NCBI GenBank assembly: GCA_002721175.1 | Contig: PBJR01000011.1 | Coordinates: 65,016-129,015 of the forward strand | DNA: 64,000 nt | DNA from: Flavobacteriaceae bacterium | GTDB lineage: Bacteria; Bacteroidota; Bacteroidia; Flavobacteriales; Flavobacteriaceae | Direction of reading: 5' to 3' | In this document: in pieces, positions 37,342 through 46,202 of the stretch | Layout: the number at the start of each line of letters is the position of its first letter | Numbering within the stretch: position 1 is the first letter of the stretch | Notes under the pieces: model-generated | Database searches by the model: none | What the model was told of the DNA's origin: nothing | Seen by the model: the letters and a program-made list of their open reading frames with translations, nothing else | Made by a program: the position numbers and the translations under genes

Positions 37342-38268
37342 TTAATCACTTAAAAATTTAATATTTCTAGTAACACCCTTGTATTTAGCTCTTTTCAGAG
37401 CAGATTTCTTAAATACTTTTTTAAAGGTTTGTTCGGTAAGTTCATGCCATTCACCTCTAGTCATAGATATCATTTTAGGATCTGGCTGAAAAAGGGGTTC
37501 ACTGTGATTTTTTGAAAAACGATTCCAAGGGCAAACATCTTGGCAAATATCACAACCAAACATCCAGTTTTCAAACTTACCCTTGTAATCATTTGGAATA
37601 TTTTCTTTAAGTTCAATCGTGAAATAAGAAATACACTTGTCCCCATCCACTTTGTATGGCTCAGAAATTGCATCAGTTGGACATGCATCTATACAAGCCG
37701 TACAACTACCGCAGTGATCTGTCACAGAAGTATCATAATCAAGGTCTATATCTACAATTAACTCAGCTATAAAATAGTAAGAACCAACATTCTTAGAAAT
37801 CAAATTAGTATTTTTCCCAATCCATCCTAAACCCGATCTTTTAGCCCACGACCTCTCCATAACTGGGGCAGAATCAACAAAAGCTCGGCCATGAACATCT
37901 CCTATTTTAGACTTAATAAATTCAAGAAGTTGAACCAACTTTTTCTTTATTACATAGTGATAATCTGTTCCATAAGCATACTTACTTATCTTTGGTGCAG
38001 TTGCATGCACTTGAGTTTTATCCGTGTAATAATTATATGATAATGAAATAACACTTTTAGATCCTTCAACCAACAAAGTTGGATTTAGACGTTTATCAAA
38101 ATGATTTTCCATGTATTTCATCTTACCATGCTTGCCCTCATTCAACCATTTTTCTAGCCTTGGAGCTTCGTCTTCTAAAAACTCTGCTTTACTGATTCCA
38201 CATGATAAAAAACCGATTCTTTTAGCCTCGGCCTTTATAAGCTTTGAATATATCAACTTTGAAGACAT
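37342..38268 (-). CDS. queG: Epoxyqueuosine reductase QueG
   Basis: A roughly 308-residue cobalamin-dependent iron-sulfur enzyme that makes the last step of queuosine synthesis on tRNA. Two ferredoxin-like cysteine motifs are intact: [16 protein letters not shown] and [13 protein letters not shown]. The N-terminal DUF1730-like part includes [18 protein letters not shown] and [24 protein letters not shown]. The frame can open at GTG 38292, overlapping ruvB, but ATG at 38268 lies 1 base after the ruvB stop and is preferred. It is coupled to ruvB. Confidence 0.94.
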   Translation of the reverse strand: MSSKLIYSKLIKAEAKRIGFLSCGISKAEFLEDEAPRLEKWLNEGKHGKMKYMENHFDKRLNPTLLVEGSKSVISLSYNYYTDKTQVHATAPKISKYAYGTDYHYVIKKKLVQLLEFIKSKIGDVHGRAFVDSAPVMERSWAKRSGLGWIGKNTNLISKNVGSYYFIAELIVDIDLDYDTSVTDHCGSCTACIDACPTDAISEPYKVDGDKCISYFTIELKENIPNDYKGKFENWMFGCDICQDVCPWNRFSKNHSEPLFQPDPKMISMTRGEWHELTEQTFKKVFKKSALKRAKYKGVTRNIKFLSD

Positions 38269-38269
38269 T

Positions 38270-39292
38270 TTAGAAAAGTCTTTCTTGGTCACTCTTTTTC
38301 TCTACGCCCAAATGTTTATATGCAAGTTCTGTCACCTGTCGCCCTCTAGGGGTACGCATTATAAAACCCTGTTGAATTAGAAATGGTTCATATACTTCTT
38401 CAATAGTTTCTTGGTTCTCACTAACTGCTGTAGCAATAGTAGTAATTCCTACTGGTCCACCTTTAAATTTATCTATAATTGTATTTAGAATCCTATTATC
38501 CATTTCATCTAAGCCATATTTATCAACATTTAAAGCTTTTAAACCAAATTTTGCTATTTCATTATTAATAGTTCCGTCCCCCTTAATTTGAGCAAAGTCT
38601 CTTATTCGTCTTAACAAAGAATTTGCAATTCTTGGTGTTCCACGGCTTCTGCTTGCTATTTCAATAGCCGCATCTTTATTAATTGAAACTCCTAAAATTT
38701 TAGCGCTACGCTGAACTATTATGGAAAGTAGCTCAGTTGAATAGTATTCTAAACGACTATTTATACCGAAGCGAGCTCTCATTGGAGCAGTCAAAAGTCC
38801 AGAACGGGTTGTTGCTCCAACTAGCGTAAATGGATTGAGGTTTATTTGAACCGATCTTGCATTTGGCCCAGTTTCTATCATTATATCAATCTTGTAGTCT
38901 TCCATTGCTGAGTATAAATATTCCTCTACTATTGGACTTAATCTGTGAATTTCGTCAATGAATAAAACATCACGAGCCTCCAAGTTTGTCAACAAACCAG
39001 CTAAATCACCAGGTTTATCAAGCACAGGTCCTGAGGTAACTTTAATTCCAACATTCAGTTCATTAGCTAGAATATATGCAAGAGTTGTTTTACCAAGCCC
39101 AGGAGGTCCATGAAACAAAGTATGGTCCAAAGCCTCATTCCTTTCGGCTGCTGCTTTAACAAAAATTTTGAGATTATCTAGTACCTGTTTTTGACCAGAA
39201 AAATCATTAAAGGTCAGAGGTCTTAAGACCTTTTCAATATCATGATCTTCTGATGATAAATTTTTGTCTGTTGGATCAAGGTTATCATTCAT
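38270..39292 (-). CDS. ruvB: Holliday junction helicase motor RuvB
   Basis: A 340-residue AAA+ ATPase. Walker A is [12 protein letters not shown], Walker B is [11 protein letters not shown], sensor 1 is [12 protein letters not shown], the arginine finger region is APMRARFG, and the C-terminal winged helix has [20 protein letters not shown]. It powers branch migration with RuvA, encoded about 3.3 kb downstream on the same strand. A TAnnTTTG box lies 5 bases before the ATG, suggesting a leaderless message that starts here rather than readthrough from ctaD. Confidence 0.97.
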   Translation of the reverse strand: MNDNLDPTDKNLSSEDHDIEKVLRPLTFNDFSGQKQVLDNLKIFVKAAAERNEALDHTLFHGPPGLGKTTLAYILANELNVGIKVTSGPVLDKPGDLAGLLTNLEARDVLFIDEIHRLSPIVEEYLYSAMEDYKIDIMIETGPNARSVQINLNPFTLVGATTRSGLLTAPMRARFGINSRLEYYSTELLSIIVQRSAKILGVSINKDAAIEIASRSRGTPRIANSLLRRIRDFAQIKGDGTINNEIAKFGLKALNVDKYGLDEMDNRILNTIIDKFKGGPVGITTIATAVSENQETIEEVYEPFLIQQGFIMRTPRGRQVTELAYKHLGVEKKSDQERLF

Positions 39293-39296
39293 AGAA

Positions 39297-39304
39297 CAAA
39301 TATA
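39297..39304 (-). promoter_or_regulatory. -7 box directly upstream of ruvB
   Basis: The minus strand reads TATATTTG, then TTCT, then ATG. It is an exact TAnnTTTG match and the expected start site coincides with the ruvB ATG. A -33 TTG is not present at the usual distance. Confidence 0.45.
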
Positions 39305-39356
39305 ACGAAAAAGGCTATCCAGATTGTATAAAGAAAATCCAATTGACTAATAGCGA

Positions 39357-41135
39357 TTAATGCTGTAACTCTTCTTCTCCTTTTTCTAATGGAATATTTT
39401 GTGGAACAAAATCATCCTCATATCTAGGCTTACTATAGTCATATGCCCACCTATGAACATGTGGGATTTCTCCGTCCCAATTCCCATGCATATGTTTTAT
39501 TGGAGCCGTCCATTCAAGAGTATTAGATCTCCATGGATTTTGGACTGTTTTTTGACCATAGAAAATACTATGAATAAAATTATATAGGAAAACTAACTGA
39601 ACTAAACCTGCAACAAGTGCAAAAACAGTAATAAGAACTTGAACGTTCTGGGTGTCATCAAAAAGGGGAAAGTTGCTATTTGTATAATAACGCCTTGGAA
39701 GGCCTGCCATTCCAATAAAATGCATTGGAAAAAAAACTCCATATGCACACACTGCAGTTATCCAAAAATGGATATACCCCAAATTTTTATTCAACATGCG
39801 ACCAAACATTTTCGGAAACCAATGATAAACACCAGCAAAAAGACCATACAAAGCAGAAATTCCCATTACCAAGTGAAAGTGAGCTACAACAAAATAAGTG
39901 TCGTGTACATTAATGTCAAGTGCACTATCACCTAGAACAATCCCAGTCAAACCTCCAGTAATAAAAGTTGAAACCAGTCCAATTGAAAATAACATGGCGG
40001 GATTAAATTGTAAATTTCCTTTCCATAAGGTTGTTATATAATTAAAAGCTTTAACTGCAGATGGAATCGCAATCAAAAGAGTTGTGAAGGTGAATACTGA
40101 TCCTAGAAATGGATTCATCCCAGAAATGAACATGTGATGCCCCCAAACAATTGTTGAAAGAAATGCTATAGCAATTATTGAAGCAACCATTGCCCTATAA
40201 CCAAAAATAGGCTTTCTTGAATTTGTAGCAATAACTTCAGATGTAATTCCCAAAGCAGGCAAAAGTACTATATACACTTCAGGATGGCCTAAAAACCAAA
40301 ATAAATGTTCAAAAAGAACTGGTGAGCCGCCTTGATAATGAAGTACTTCTCCTTGAATAAAAATATCTGAAAGGAAAAATGATGTACCAAAGCTCCTATC
40401 CATGATCAGAAGTAATGCAGCTGATAAAAGTACAGGGAAAGATACAACTCCAATAATAGCAGTGACAAAAAATGCCCAGATTGTAAGTGGTAGCCTTGTC
40501 ATTGACATTCCTTTTGTTCTTAGATTCAAAACTGTCACAATATAATTTAACGATCCTAATAATGATGAGGCAATAAATATTGCCATGGAAACAAGCCATA
40601 GGGTCATTCCAGCTCCAGATCCTCCCTGTGCTAGTGGTAAGGCACTCAATGGTGGATAGATTGTCCATCCTGCGGCAGCTGGTCCTGCTTCAACGAAAAA
40701 TGAGATTACCATTATCACACTTGATAAAAAGAAAAGCCAATAGGAAACCATATTTAAAAATCCGGATGCCATATCGCGCGCTCCAATCTGTAAAGGAATT
40801 AGAAGGTTACTGAAGGTTCCACTTAGCCCAGCAGTCAAAACAAAAAATACCATTATAGTCCCATGAATAGTAACTAATGCTAAATATATATCAGCATCCA
40901 TCACGCCTTCCTCGGCCCACTTACCAAGCAATGATTTAAAAATTATATTTGGTTTTTCAGGCCATGCAATTTGCATTCTCATTAGAAGAGACATTAAAAT
41001 ACCGATAATACCCATGATTAGTCCAGTGATCAAATATTGCTTAGCAATCATCTTATGATCTTGACTAAAAATATATTTTGTTACAAAAGTCTCTTTGTGG
41101 TGATGGTGTGTATGATTTTCTGTATGTGCTGACAT
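39357..41135 (-). CDS. ctaD: Cytochrome c oxidase subunit I
   Basis: A 592-residue, 12-plus-helix heme-copper oxidase subunit that reduces oxygen to water and pumps protons. Ligand motifs are intact: TIHGTIMVFF (low-spin heme His), GHPEVYIVLLP (CuB His and the cross-linked Tyr), WGHHMFISGMNP (CuB His pair), and HDTYFVVAHFHLVMG (high-spin and low-spin heme His). The N-terminus is His-rich (HTENHTHHHHKE). It ends the act-cta operon, 25 bases after ctaC. Subunits III and IV are not beside it. Confidence 0.97.
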   Translation of the reverse strand: MSAHTENHTHHHHKETFVTKYIFSQDHKMIAKQYLITGLIMGIIGILMSLLMRMQIAWPEKPNIIFKSLLGKWAEEGVMDADIYLALVTIHGTIMVFFVLTAGLSGTFSNLLIPLQIGARDMASGFLNMVSYWLFFLSSVIMVISFFVEAGPAAAGWTIYPPLSALPLAQGGSGAGMTLWLVSMAIFIASSLLGSLNYIVTVLNLRTKGMSMTRLPLTIWAFFVTAIIGVVSFPVLLSAALLLIMDRSFGTSFFLSDIFIQGEVLHYQGGSPVLFEHLFWFLGHPEVYIVLLPALGITSEVIATNSRKPIFGYRAMVASIIAIAFLSTIVWGHHMFISGMNPFLGSVFTFTTLLIAIPSAVKAFNYITTLWKGNLQFNPAMLFSIGLVSTFITGGLTGIVLGDSALDINVHDTYFVVAHFHLVMGISALYGLFAGVYHWFPKMFGRMLNKNLGYIHFWITAVCAYGVFFPMHFIGMAGLPRRYYTNSNFPLFDDTQNVQVLITVFALVAGLVQLVFLYNFIHSIFYGQKTVQNPWRSNTLEWTAPIKHMHGNWDGEIPHVHRWAYDYSKPRYEDDFVPQNIPLEKGEEELQH

Positions 41136-41160
41136 AATAATTTGTATTACAAATTTACAA

Positions 41161-42234
41161 TTAGTTTTGGACTAATGAATTTTTAAATAGTTTCTGTTCA
41201 TTGAACCAGTTTTTAAAGTCCTCTTCGCTCTCAACAATAATTTTCATCTGCATGTTGTAGTGTGATTTACCACATATCTTGTTACAAAGAAGTAAATAAT
41301 CAAATTCATATCGATCTAATGGTTCTTCTCCATTTGCTTGTAAGGCTTTACTTTTCTTATTTCTGATCTTGTTAATATTGGCAACTTTATCATAAATTTC
41401 TGGTCTAATACGCATTTCCTCAGTAGTAACTACCGGGGTAAATGAAAATTGAGTAATCATCCCTGGGACACAATTCATCTGTGCTCTAAAATGTGGCATG
41501 TAAGCGGAATGTAAAACATCTTGAGAGCGCATTTTAAATAAAACAGGCTTACCGGCTGGAAGATGAAGCTCAGTTGTGATTACATCGTCTTGTGCATTAG
41601 GATCAGATTCATCTAAGCCCAAAATATTGGCATTATCTATATTAATCAAGCGAACATTAGCTTTGCCTAGCACATTGTCTTGACCAGCGTATCGAGCTTT
41701 CCAATTAAATTGTTGAGCATATAGTTCTACAACTAACGGATCCTCCTCCTCGTCAATTATCATTATATCATTCCATGTAAACAAACCATACATGATTAAT
41801 CCTGCCAATACAATAACAGGAACAATTGTCCATATAAACTCTAGTTTATCGTTATCGGCATAAAATAAAGCCTTTTTACCTTTTTCACCTTTGTATTTGA
41901 AAGCAAAGTAATGTAGTAAAAACTGTGTAATTGTTTGAACGATAAATATTACAACCATAGTAATTACCATCAAACGATCTATTCTTGGGCCATGCTCAGA
42001 TGCTGAATTAGAGACAAGAGGTAAATCTCCCCACAACACAAAAGATATAATGGTAATTAAGTATATAAATCCCAGGAAAGCTAGCATTAAGTAGCCATTT
42101 CGTGAATTATCCTTATCATTGGCAATTTGAGAATTATCTTTGTTTACTCCTTGAGTCAAATCGTATATTTTTACCATTTGCAGAATTGCAACGGTAACAC
42201 CCAATAAAATCAATATTATTAATAAATTCATCAT
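41161..42234 (-). CDS. ctaC: Cytochrome c oxidase subunit II
   Basis: A 357-residue subunit carrying the CuA centre that accepts electrons for subunit I. The CuA ligands are visible: HSAYMPHFRAQMNCVPGM gives the first His, and LLCNKICGKSHYNMQMKIIV gives the C-x3-C, His and Met set. The N-terminus is longer than usual, with about four hydrophobic segments (residues 2-22, 48-70, 88-115 and 130-150) instead of two. There is no fused cytochrome c domain (no CxxCH), so electrons must come from a separate or ActE/ActA heme. It lies 22 bases after actF. Confidence 0.95.
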   Translation of the reverse strand: MMNLLIILILLGVTVAILQMVKIYDLTQGVNKDNSQIANDKDNSRNGYLMLAFLGFIYLITIISFVLWGDLPLVSNSASEHGPRIDRLMVITMVVIFIVQTITQFLLHYFAFKYKGEKGKKALFYADNDKLEFIWTIVPVIVLAGLIMYGLFTWNDIMIIDEEEDPLVVELYAQQFNWKARYAGQDNVLGKANVRLINIDNANILGLDESDPNAQDDVITTELHLPAGKPVLFKMRSQDVLHSAYMPHFRAQMNCVPGMITQFSFTPVVTTEEMRIRPEIYDKVANINKIRNKKSKALQANGEEPLDRYEFDYLLLCNKICGKSHYNMQMKIIVESEEDFKNWFNEQKLFKNSLVQN

Positions 42235-42256
42235 TGTCTAAAAATAGTTTATCAAT

Positions 42257-43615
42257 TTAATAATGGAACTGTTTACTTTCTTTAATAAATGGATTCCCCT
42301 TTGGTAAAAGCGGAGCCTTTGATAGCGAATAAAATACAACCAAAAGGAATAACCCTGAAAATAGCAATACGGCGCTTAGCTCTGGAACACCTATAAACCA
42401 ACGATCACCAACGGTAGCAGGCATAATCATGTTGAAAACATCTAAATAATGACCGAACAATATTACAACTCCAGCCATAACTATAAACCAAGGAACTCGC
42501 TTATAATCACTATTCATCAGCACTAAAAATGGAAAAATAAAATTTAATACTAGCATTCCAAAGAAGGGTAATTTATAATCCTCAATTCTTGTAATAAAGT
42601 ATGTGACTTCCTCTGGTATGTTTGCATACCATATTAGCATAAACTGTGAAAACCACAAATATGCCCAAAAAACACTAATACCAAACATAAACTTGGCCAG
42701 ATCGTGGAGGTGGCTATCATTTACGAAATCCATAAGTCCTTTTGTTTTTAGGTATATAGTTATCAATGCTATCACTGTTATCCCACTAACAAACATACTT
42801 GCAAAAACATACCATCCAAATAGTGTGCTGAACCAGTGAGGATCAAGACTCATAATCCAATCCCAAGACATTACTGATTCACTGTAGATATAAAAAACTA
42901 GAAACGCTGCTGAAATCTTAAAGTTCTTTTTAAAATAACTGTTATCATTTATATCTGAATTATCTTGAGCTATAGAAAATTTCCTTGAAAAAAATCGATA
43001 CATACTCCACCCTAGAATAAATAAAATCCCTCTAATAATAAACCATTTTTTGTTTAACCAGCTTGACTTACCTTGAATAAGCTCGTCGTGGGCAACTACA
43101 TGTGGGTCCATCCAAATAAAAAGGTGCTTGTCAGCCCAAATGGCTATACCTAAAACAATTATTGCACCAGGTAAGAGATAATATGTAATTGCTTCCATTA
43201 CTCTAAAAAGAACTGGTGACCAGCCAGCTTGAGATGCATATTGTATCCCATAAAAAGCTAATACACCAAGCGAAATCATCATAAAAAAGAAAGCCGCAAC
43301 ATATAACGCAGCGTAAGGTCTGTTGTGCATTTGGTGCAATACATGTTCAGCATGACTACTTTTGTGATGCTCACCCTTGGCATGCGATGAGACATCATGA
43401 TCGTCTTGATGCAATTGAATCATTTCAGAGTGAGAACTCTCATTGTGTGATGATAAATGATCGCCGCCATGATGAGTATCCTCTTCAGCCAGCATAGTTT
43501 TAACATCTTCTAGAGTCAGGTGATGTGAAGAGGTATAGCTTGAAAACCAACCAGTAGCCCCAATAATTATCAATGCTAGGGATAATATTTTCAATCTTTT
43601 TGAAAGCTTATACAT
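42257..43615 (-). CDS. actF: Alternative Complex III subunit ActF
   Basis: A 452-residue, about ten-helix membrane protein of the quinol:cytochrome c oxidoreductase known as Alternative Complex III. Helical signatures include ALYVAAFFFMMISLGVLAFYG, RVMEAITYYLLPGAI and SVMSWDWIMSLDPHWFSTLFG. Between the first two helices lies a long histidine-rich loop (about residues 40-97) with roughly 14 His among many Ser, Glu and Asp. ActF pairs with ActC as one of the two NrfD-like membrane arms. It lies 15 bases after actE. Confidence 0.93.
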   Translation of the reverse strand: MYKLSKRLKILSLALIIIGATGWFSSYTSSHHLTLEDVKTMLAEEDTHHGGDHLSSHNESSHSEMIQLHQDDHDVSSHAKGEHHKSSHAEHVLHQMHNRPYAALYVAAFFFMMISLGVLAFYGIQYASQAGWSPVLFRVMEAITYYLLPGAIIVLGIAIWADKHLFIWMDPHVVAHDELIQGKSSWLNKKWFIIRGILFILGWSMYRFFSRKFSIAQDNSDINDNSYFKKNFKISAAFLVFYIYSESVMSWDWIMSLDPHWFSTLFGWYVFASMFVSGITVIALITIYLKTKGLMDFVNDSHLHDLAKFMFGISVFWAYLWFSQFMLIWYANIPEEVTYFITRIEDYKLPFFGMLVLNFIFPFLVLMNSDYKRVPWFIVMAGVVILFGHYLDVFNMIMPATVGDRWFIGVPELSAVLLFSGLFLLVVFYSLSKAPLLPKGNPFIKESKQFHY

Positions 43616-43630
43616 ATAATTAAATAATTT

Positions 43631-44194
43631 TTATTCTTTATCTTTTAATAATTCTAATCTTAATGCCTCAACATATGCGGTTACTTGCCAACGCTCCTCC
43701 TCGTCTAAAAAATTTGCATACGAGCCCATTGAGTTCTTCCCGTAATATATGACATGATAAATGCTACCTGTTGTTATTGGACGATCTGCATAGCTTGGAA
43801 CTCCCAATATTTTCTCCCGCTTTACAAGTTTACCCATTCCTGCACCTTTGTTACCGTGGCAAATACCGCAGTAAATTTCATATAGTTCTTTACCTCTTTT
43901 TGAATCAATTGCGGATGTTAACAAAGGAGATTTAAGATTTAATAGAGCTAAGTCATAACCCTCATTTGTATTTTCGTAAGGATAAAGAGAATGACCGCGT
44001 GCAAGAGTACCTTCAGGCGGTATTAATGCTTCTTGCCCGTTTGGAAAAACATCATATTCACCATAAGCCTCATAACCAACGGGTTCATACATATTTGGGA
44101 AATATTGATAATTAGGCTTTCGCTTATTTTGGCATGAAGAAACAAGCAGTAAAGCCAAAAACAACATTAAATAATTTAATAATCTCTTCATCAT
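43631..44194 (-). CDS. actE: Alternative Complex III monoheme cytochrome ActE
   Basis: A roughly 187-residue lipoprotein: the N-terminal MMKRLLNYLMLFLALLLVSSC ends in a lipobox Cys. One heme site is present, YCGICHGNKGAGMG, with a likely distal Met in KNSMGSYANFL. ActE passes electrons from the pentaheme subunit towards the oxidase. A TTG further upstream (44215) keeps the frame open into actD, but ATG at 44194, 1 base after the actD stop, is the sensible start. Confidence 0.92.
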   Translation of the reverse strand: MMKRLLNYLMLFLALLLVSSCQNKRKPNYQYFPNMYEPVGYEAYGEYDVFPNGQEALIPPEGTLARGHSLYPYENTNEGYDLALLNLKSPLLTSAIDSKRGKELYEIYCGICHGNKGAGMGKLVKREKILGVPSYADRPITTGSIYHVIYYGKNSMGSYANFLDEEERWQVTAYVEALRLELLKDKE

Positions 44195-44195
44195 T

Positions 44196-44729
44196 TTAAT
44201 TATCATTTTTTTCAATTACATGTAACTCAACTGCACCAGTCTTAGTCAATAGTGACTTTAATTCTTTTTCATTTTCGTTGATTGGGATCTCTACCAAAAA
44301 ATGATCGTCAGTTGTCCTTGGATCCGGATTTTCAGCTCCTTTGAAAGGCCACATCCTACTCCTTAAATAGAATGTAATAACCATCAAATGAGCAGCAAAA
44401 AATACAGTTAACTCAAACATAATAGGGACAAATGCAGGTAAGTTTTCCATGAAGCTAAAACTGGGTTTACCACCAATATTTTGTGGCCAATCTTCAATCA
44501 TAATGTAATTCATCATTAGGACTGCAACAGTCAAACCTACACACCCATACATGAAAGATGCTATGGCAATTCTAGTTGGTTCTAAACCAATTGCTTTGTC
44601 TAAGCCGTGAACCGGAAATGGAGTATATACTTCCTCTATGTAGTGGTTCTCAGCTTTAACTACTTTTACAGCAGCCATGAGCACATCATCATCAGTATAT
44701 AAGGCGTGAATCACTTTATTATTTTTCAT
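44196..44729 (-). CDS. actD: Alternative Complex III subunit ActD (DUF3341)
   Basis: A roughly 177-residue protein with a soluble N-terminal part (MKNNKVIHALYTDDDVLMAAV, EEVYTPFPVHGLDKAIGL) and two membrane helices (about residues 60-85 and 105-127), the DUF3341 layout of ActD. It is a structural subunit with no cofactor motif. ATG at 44729 overlaps actC by 11 bases and fits the family start; an ATG at 44765 would add an unrelated 12-residue extension. Confidence 0.92.
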   Translation of the reverse strand: MKNNKVIHALYTDDDVLMAAVKVVKAENHYIEEVYTPFPVHGLDKAIGLEPTRIAIASFMYGCVGLTVAVLMMNYIMIEDWPQNIGGKPSFSFMENLPAFVPIMFELTVFFAAHLMVITFYLRSRMWPFKGAENPDPRTTDDHFLVEIPINENEKELKSLLTKTGAVELHVIEKNDN

Positions 44730-46191
44730 CCCTATTTTTTTTATTTGAATTAAAATTTCTAACATTTCCAGAGGTTCGATTGTCAGAAGCAGTCCCTGAT
44801 AAATCGCCGCCTGATTCTCTTATGCTCTTATAACGTTCGCCAGATGACTTTAAAATAGTTTTAACCTCCGCCTGTGCTATGACAGGAAAAGTTCTAGCGT
44901 AAAGTAAAAATAACACAAAGAAAAAACCGATAGTTCCTATAAATATTCCGATATCAACAAATGTTGGAGAAAACATCGCCCATGAAGATGGTAAATAATC
45001 CCTGTGAAGGGAGGTCACAATTATTACAAACCTCTCAAACCACATTCCAATATTTACAACAATTGAAATAAAAAATGAAAACATTATACTAGTCCGTAAT
45101 TTTTTAAACCACATGAACTGAGGTGAAAACACATTACATGTCATCATCGACCAATAAGCCCAAGCGTAGGGGCCTGTAGCCCTGTTCAAAAAGGCATATT
45201 GTTCATATTCAACACCAGAATACCAGGCAATGAAAAGCTCGGTAATATAGGCAACGCCAACAATTGACCCTGTTATCATAATTACTATATTCATGAGCTC
45301 AATGTGTTGAACTGTGATATAATCTTCCAAACTACACACCTTACGCATAATAATTAGCAATGTGTTAACCATTGCAAAACCAGAAAAAATTGCACCAGCA
45401 ACAAAATAAGGCGGAAAGATTGTCGTATGCCATCCAGGAATAACCGAAGTTGCAAAATCAAATGATACGATGGTATGAACTGACAATACAAGAGGCGTAG
45501 CTAACCCAGCTAAAACCAAAGAAACCTCTTCAAAGCGTTGCCAGTCCTTGGCTCTGCCAGACCAACCGAAACTTAAAAGGGAATATATTTTCTTTTGAAA
45601 TGGTCGCACTGCACGGTCTCTAATCATTGCAAAATCTGGCAGAAGACCAGTCCACCAAAAAACTAGCGATACTGATAAATATGTAGAAATTGCAAATACG
45701 TCCCATAGTAAAGGAGAATTAAAATTAACCCAAAGTGATCCAAAAGTATTTGGTATTGGTAGAACCCAATAAGCTAACCATGGTCGACCCATATGAATTA
45801 TTGGAAATAGTCCAGCTTGAATTACAGAAAAAATAGTCATAGCTTCAGCAGAGCGATTAATGGCCATTCTCCACTTTTGTCTGAATAATAAGAGAACTGC
45901 TGAAATCAAAGTACCAGCGTGCCCAATTCCAACCCACCAAACGAAGTTTGTGATATCCCAAGCCCAACCTACGGTTTTATTAAGACCCCATGTTCCTATT
46001 CCGGTCGCAACTGTGTAGACCATACAACCAAGACCATATAGCAATGCGATAACAGATACAGAAAATACAATCCACCATAACCTATTAGCTTTTCCTTCAA
46101 CAGGGGCGACGACATCTAATGTGACATCGTGATAGGATTTTTCCCCTGTCACAAGTGGCCTTCTTATCGGTGCTTCATAATGAGATCCCAT
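44719..46191 (-). CDS. actC: Alternative Complex III NrfD-like subunit ActC
   Basis: A 490-residue, about ten-helix membrane protein of the NrfD/PsrC family. Recognisable segments are YHDVTLDVVAPVEG at the N-terminus, TNFVWWVGIGHAGTLISAVLLLFRQKWR, HMGRPWLAYWVLPIPN and VLSVHTIVSFDFATSVIPGWH. It provides the quinol-binding arm next to ActB. It starts 11 bases after the actB stop and overlaps actD. Confidence 0.95.
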   Translation of the reverse strand: MGSHYEAPIRRPLVTGEKSYHDVTLDVVAPVEGKANRLWWIVFSVSVIALLYGLGCMVYTVATGIGTWGLNKTVGWAWDITNFVWWVGIGHAGTLISAVLLLFRQKWRMAINRSAEAMTIFSVIQAGLFPIIHMGRPWLAYWVLPIPNTFGSLWVNFNSPLLWDVFAISTYLSVSLVFWWTGLLPDFAMIRDRAVRPFQKKIYSLLSFGWSGRAKDWQRFEEVSLVLAGLATPLVLSVHTIVSFDFATSVIPGWHTTIFPPYFVAGAIFSGFAMVNTLLIIMRKVCSLEDYITVQHIELMNIVIMITGSIVGVAYITELFIAWYSGVEYEQYAFLNRATGPYAWAYWSMMTCNVFSPQFMWFKKLRTSIMFSFFISIVVNIGMWFERFVIIVTSLHRDYLPSSWAMFSPTFVDIGIFIGTIGFFFVLFLLYARTFPVIAQAEVKTILKSSGERYKSIRESGGDLSGTASDNRTSGNVRNFNSNKKNRDEK

Positions 46192-46202
46192 GTTTCCTTT
46201 TT

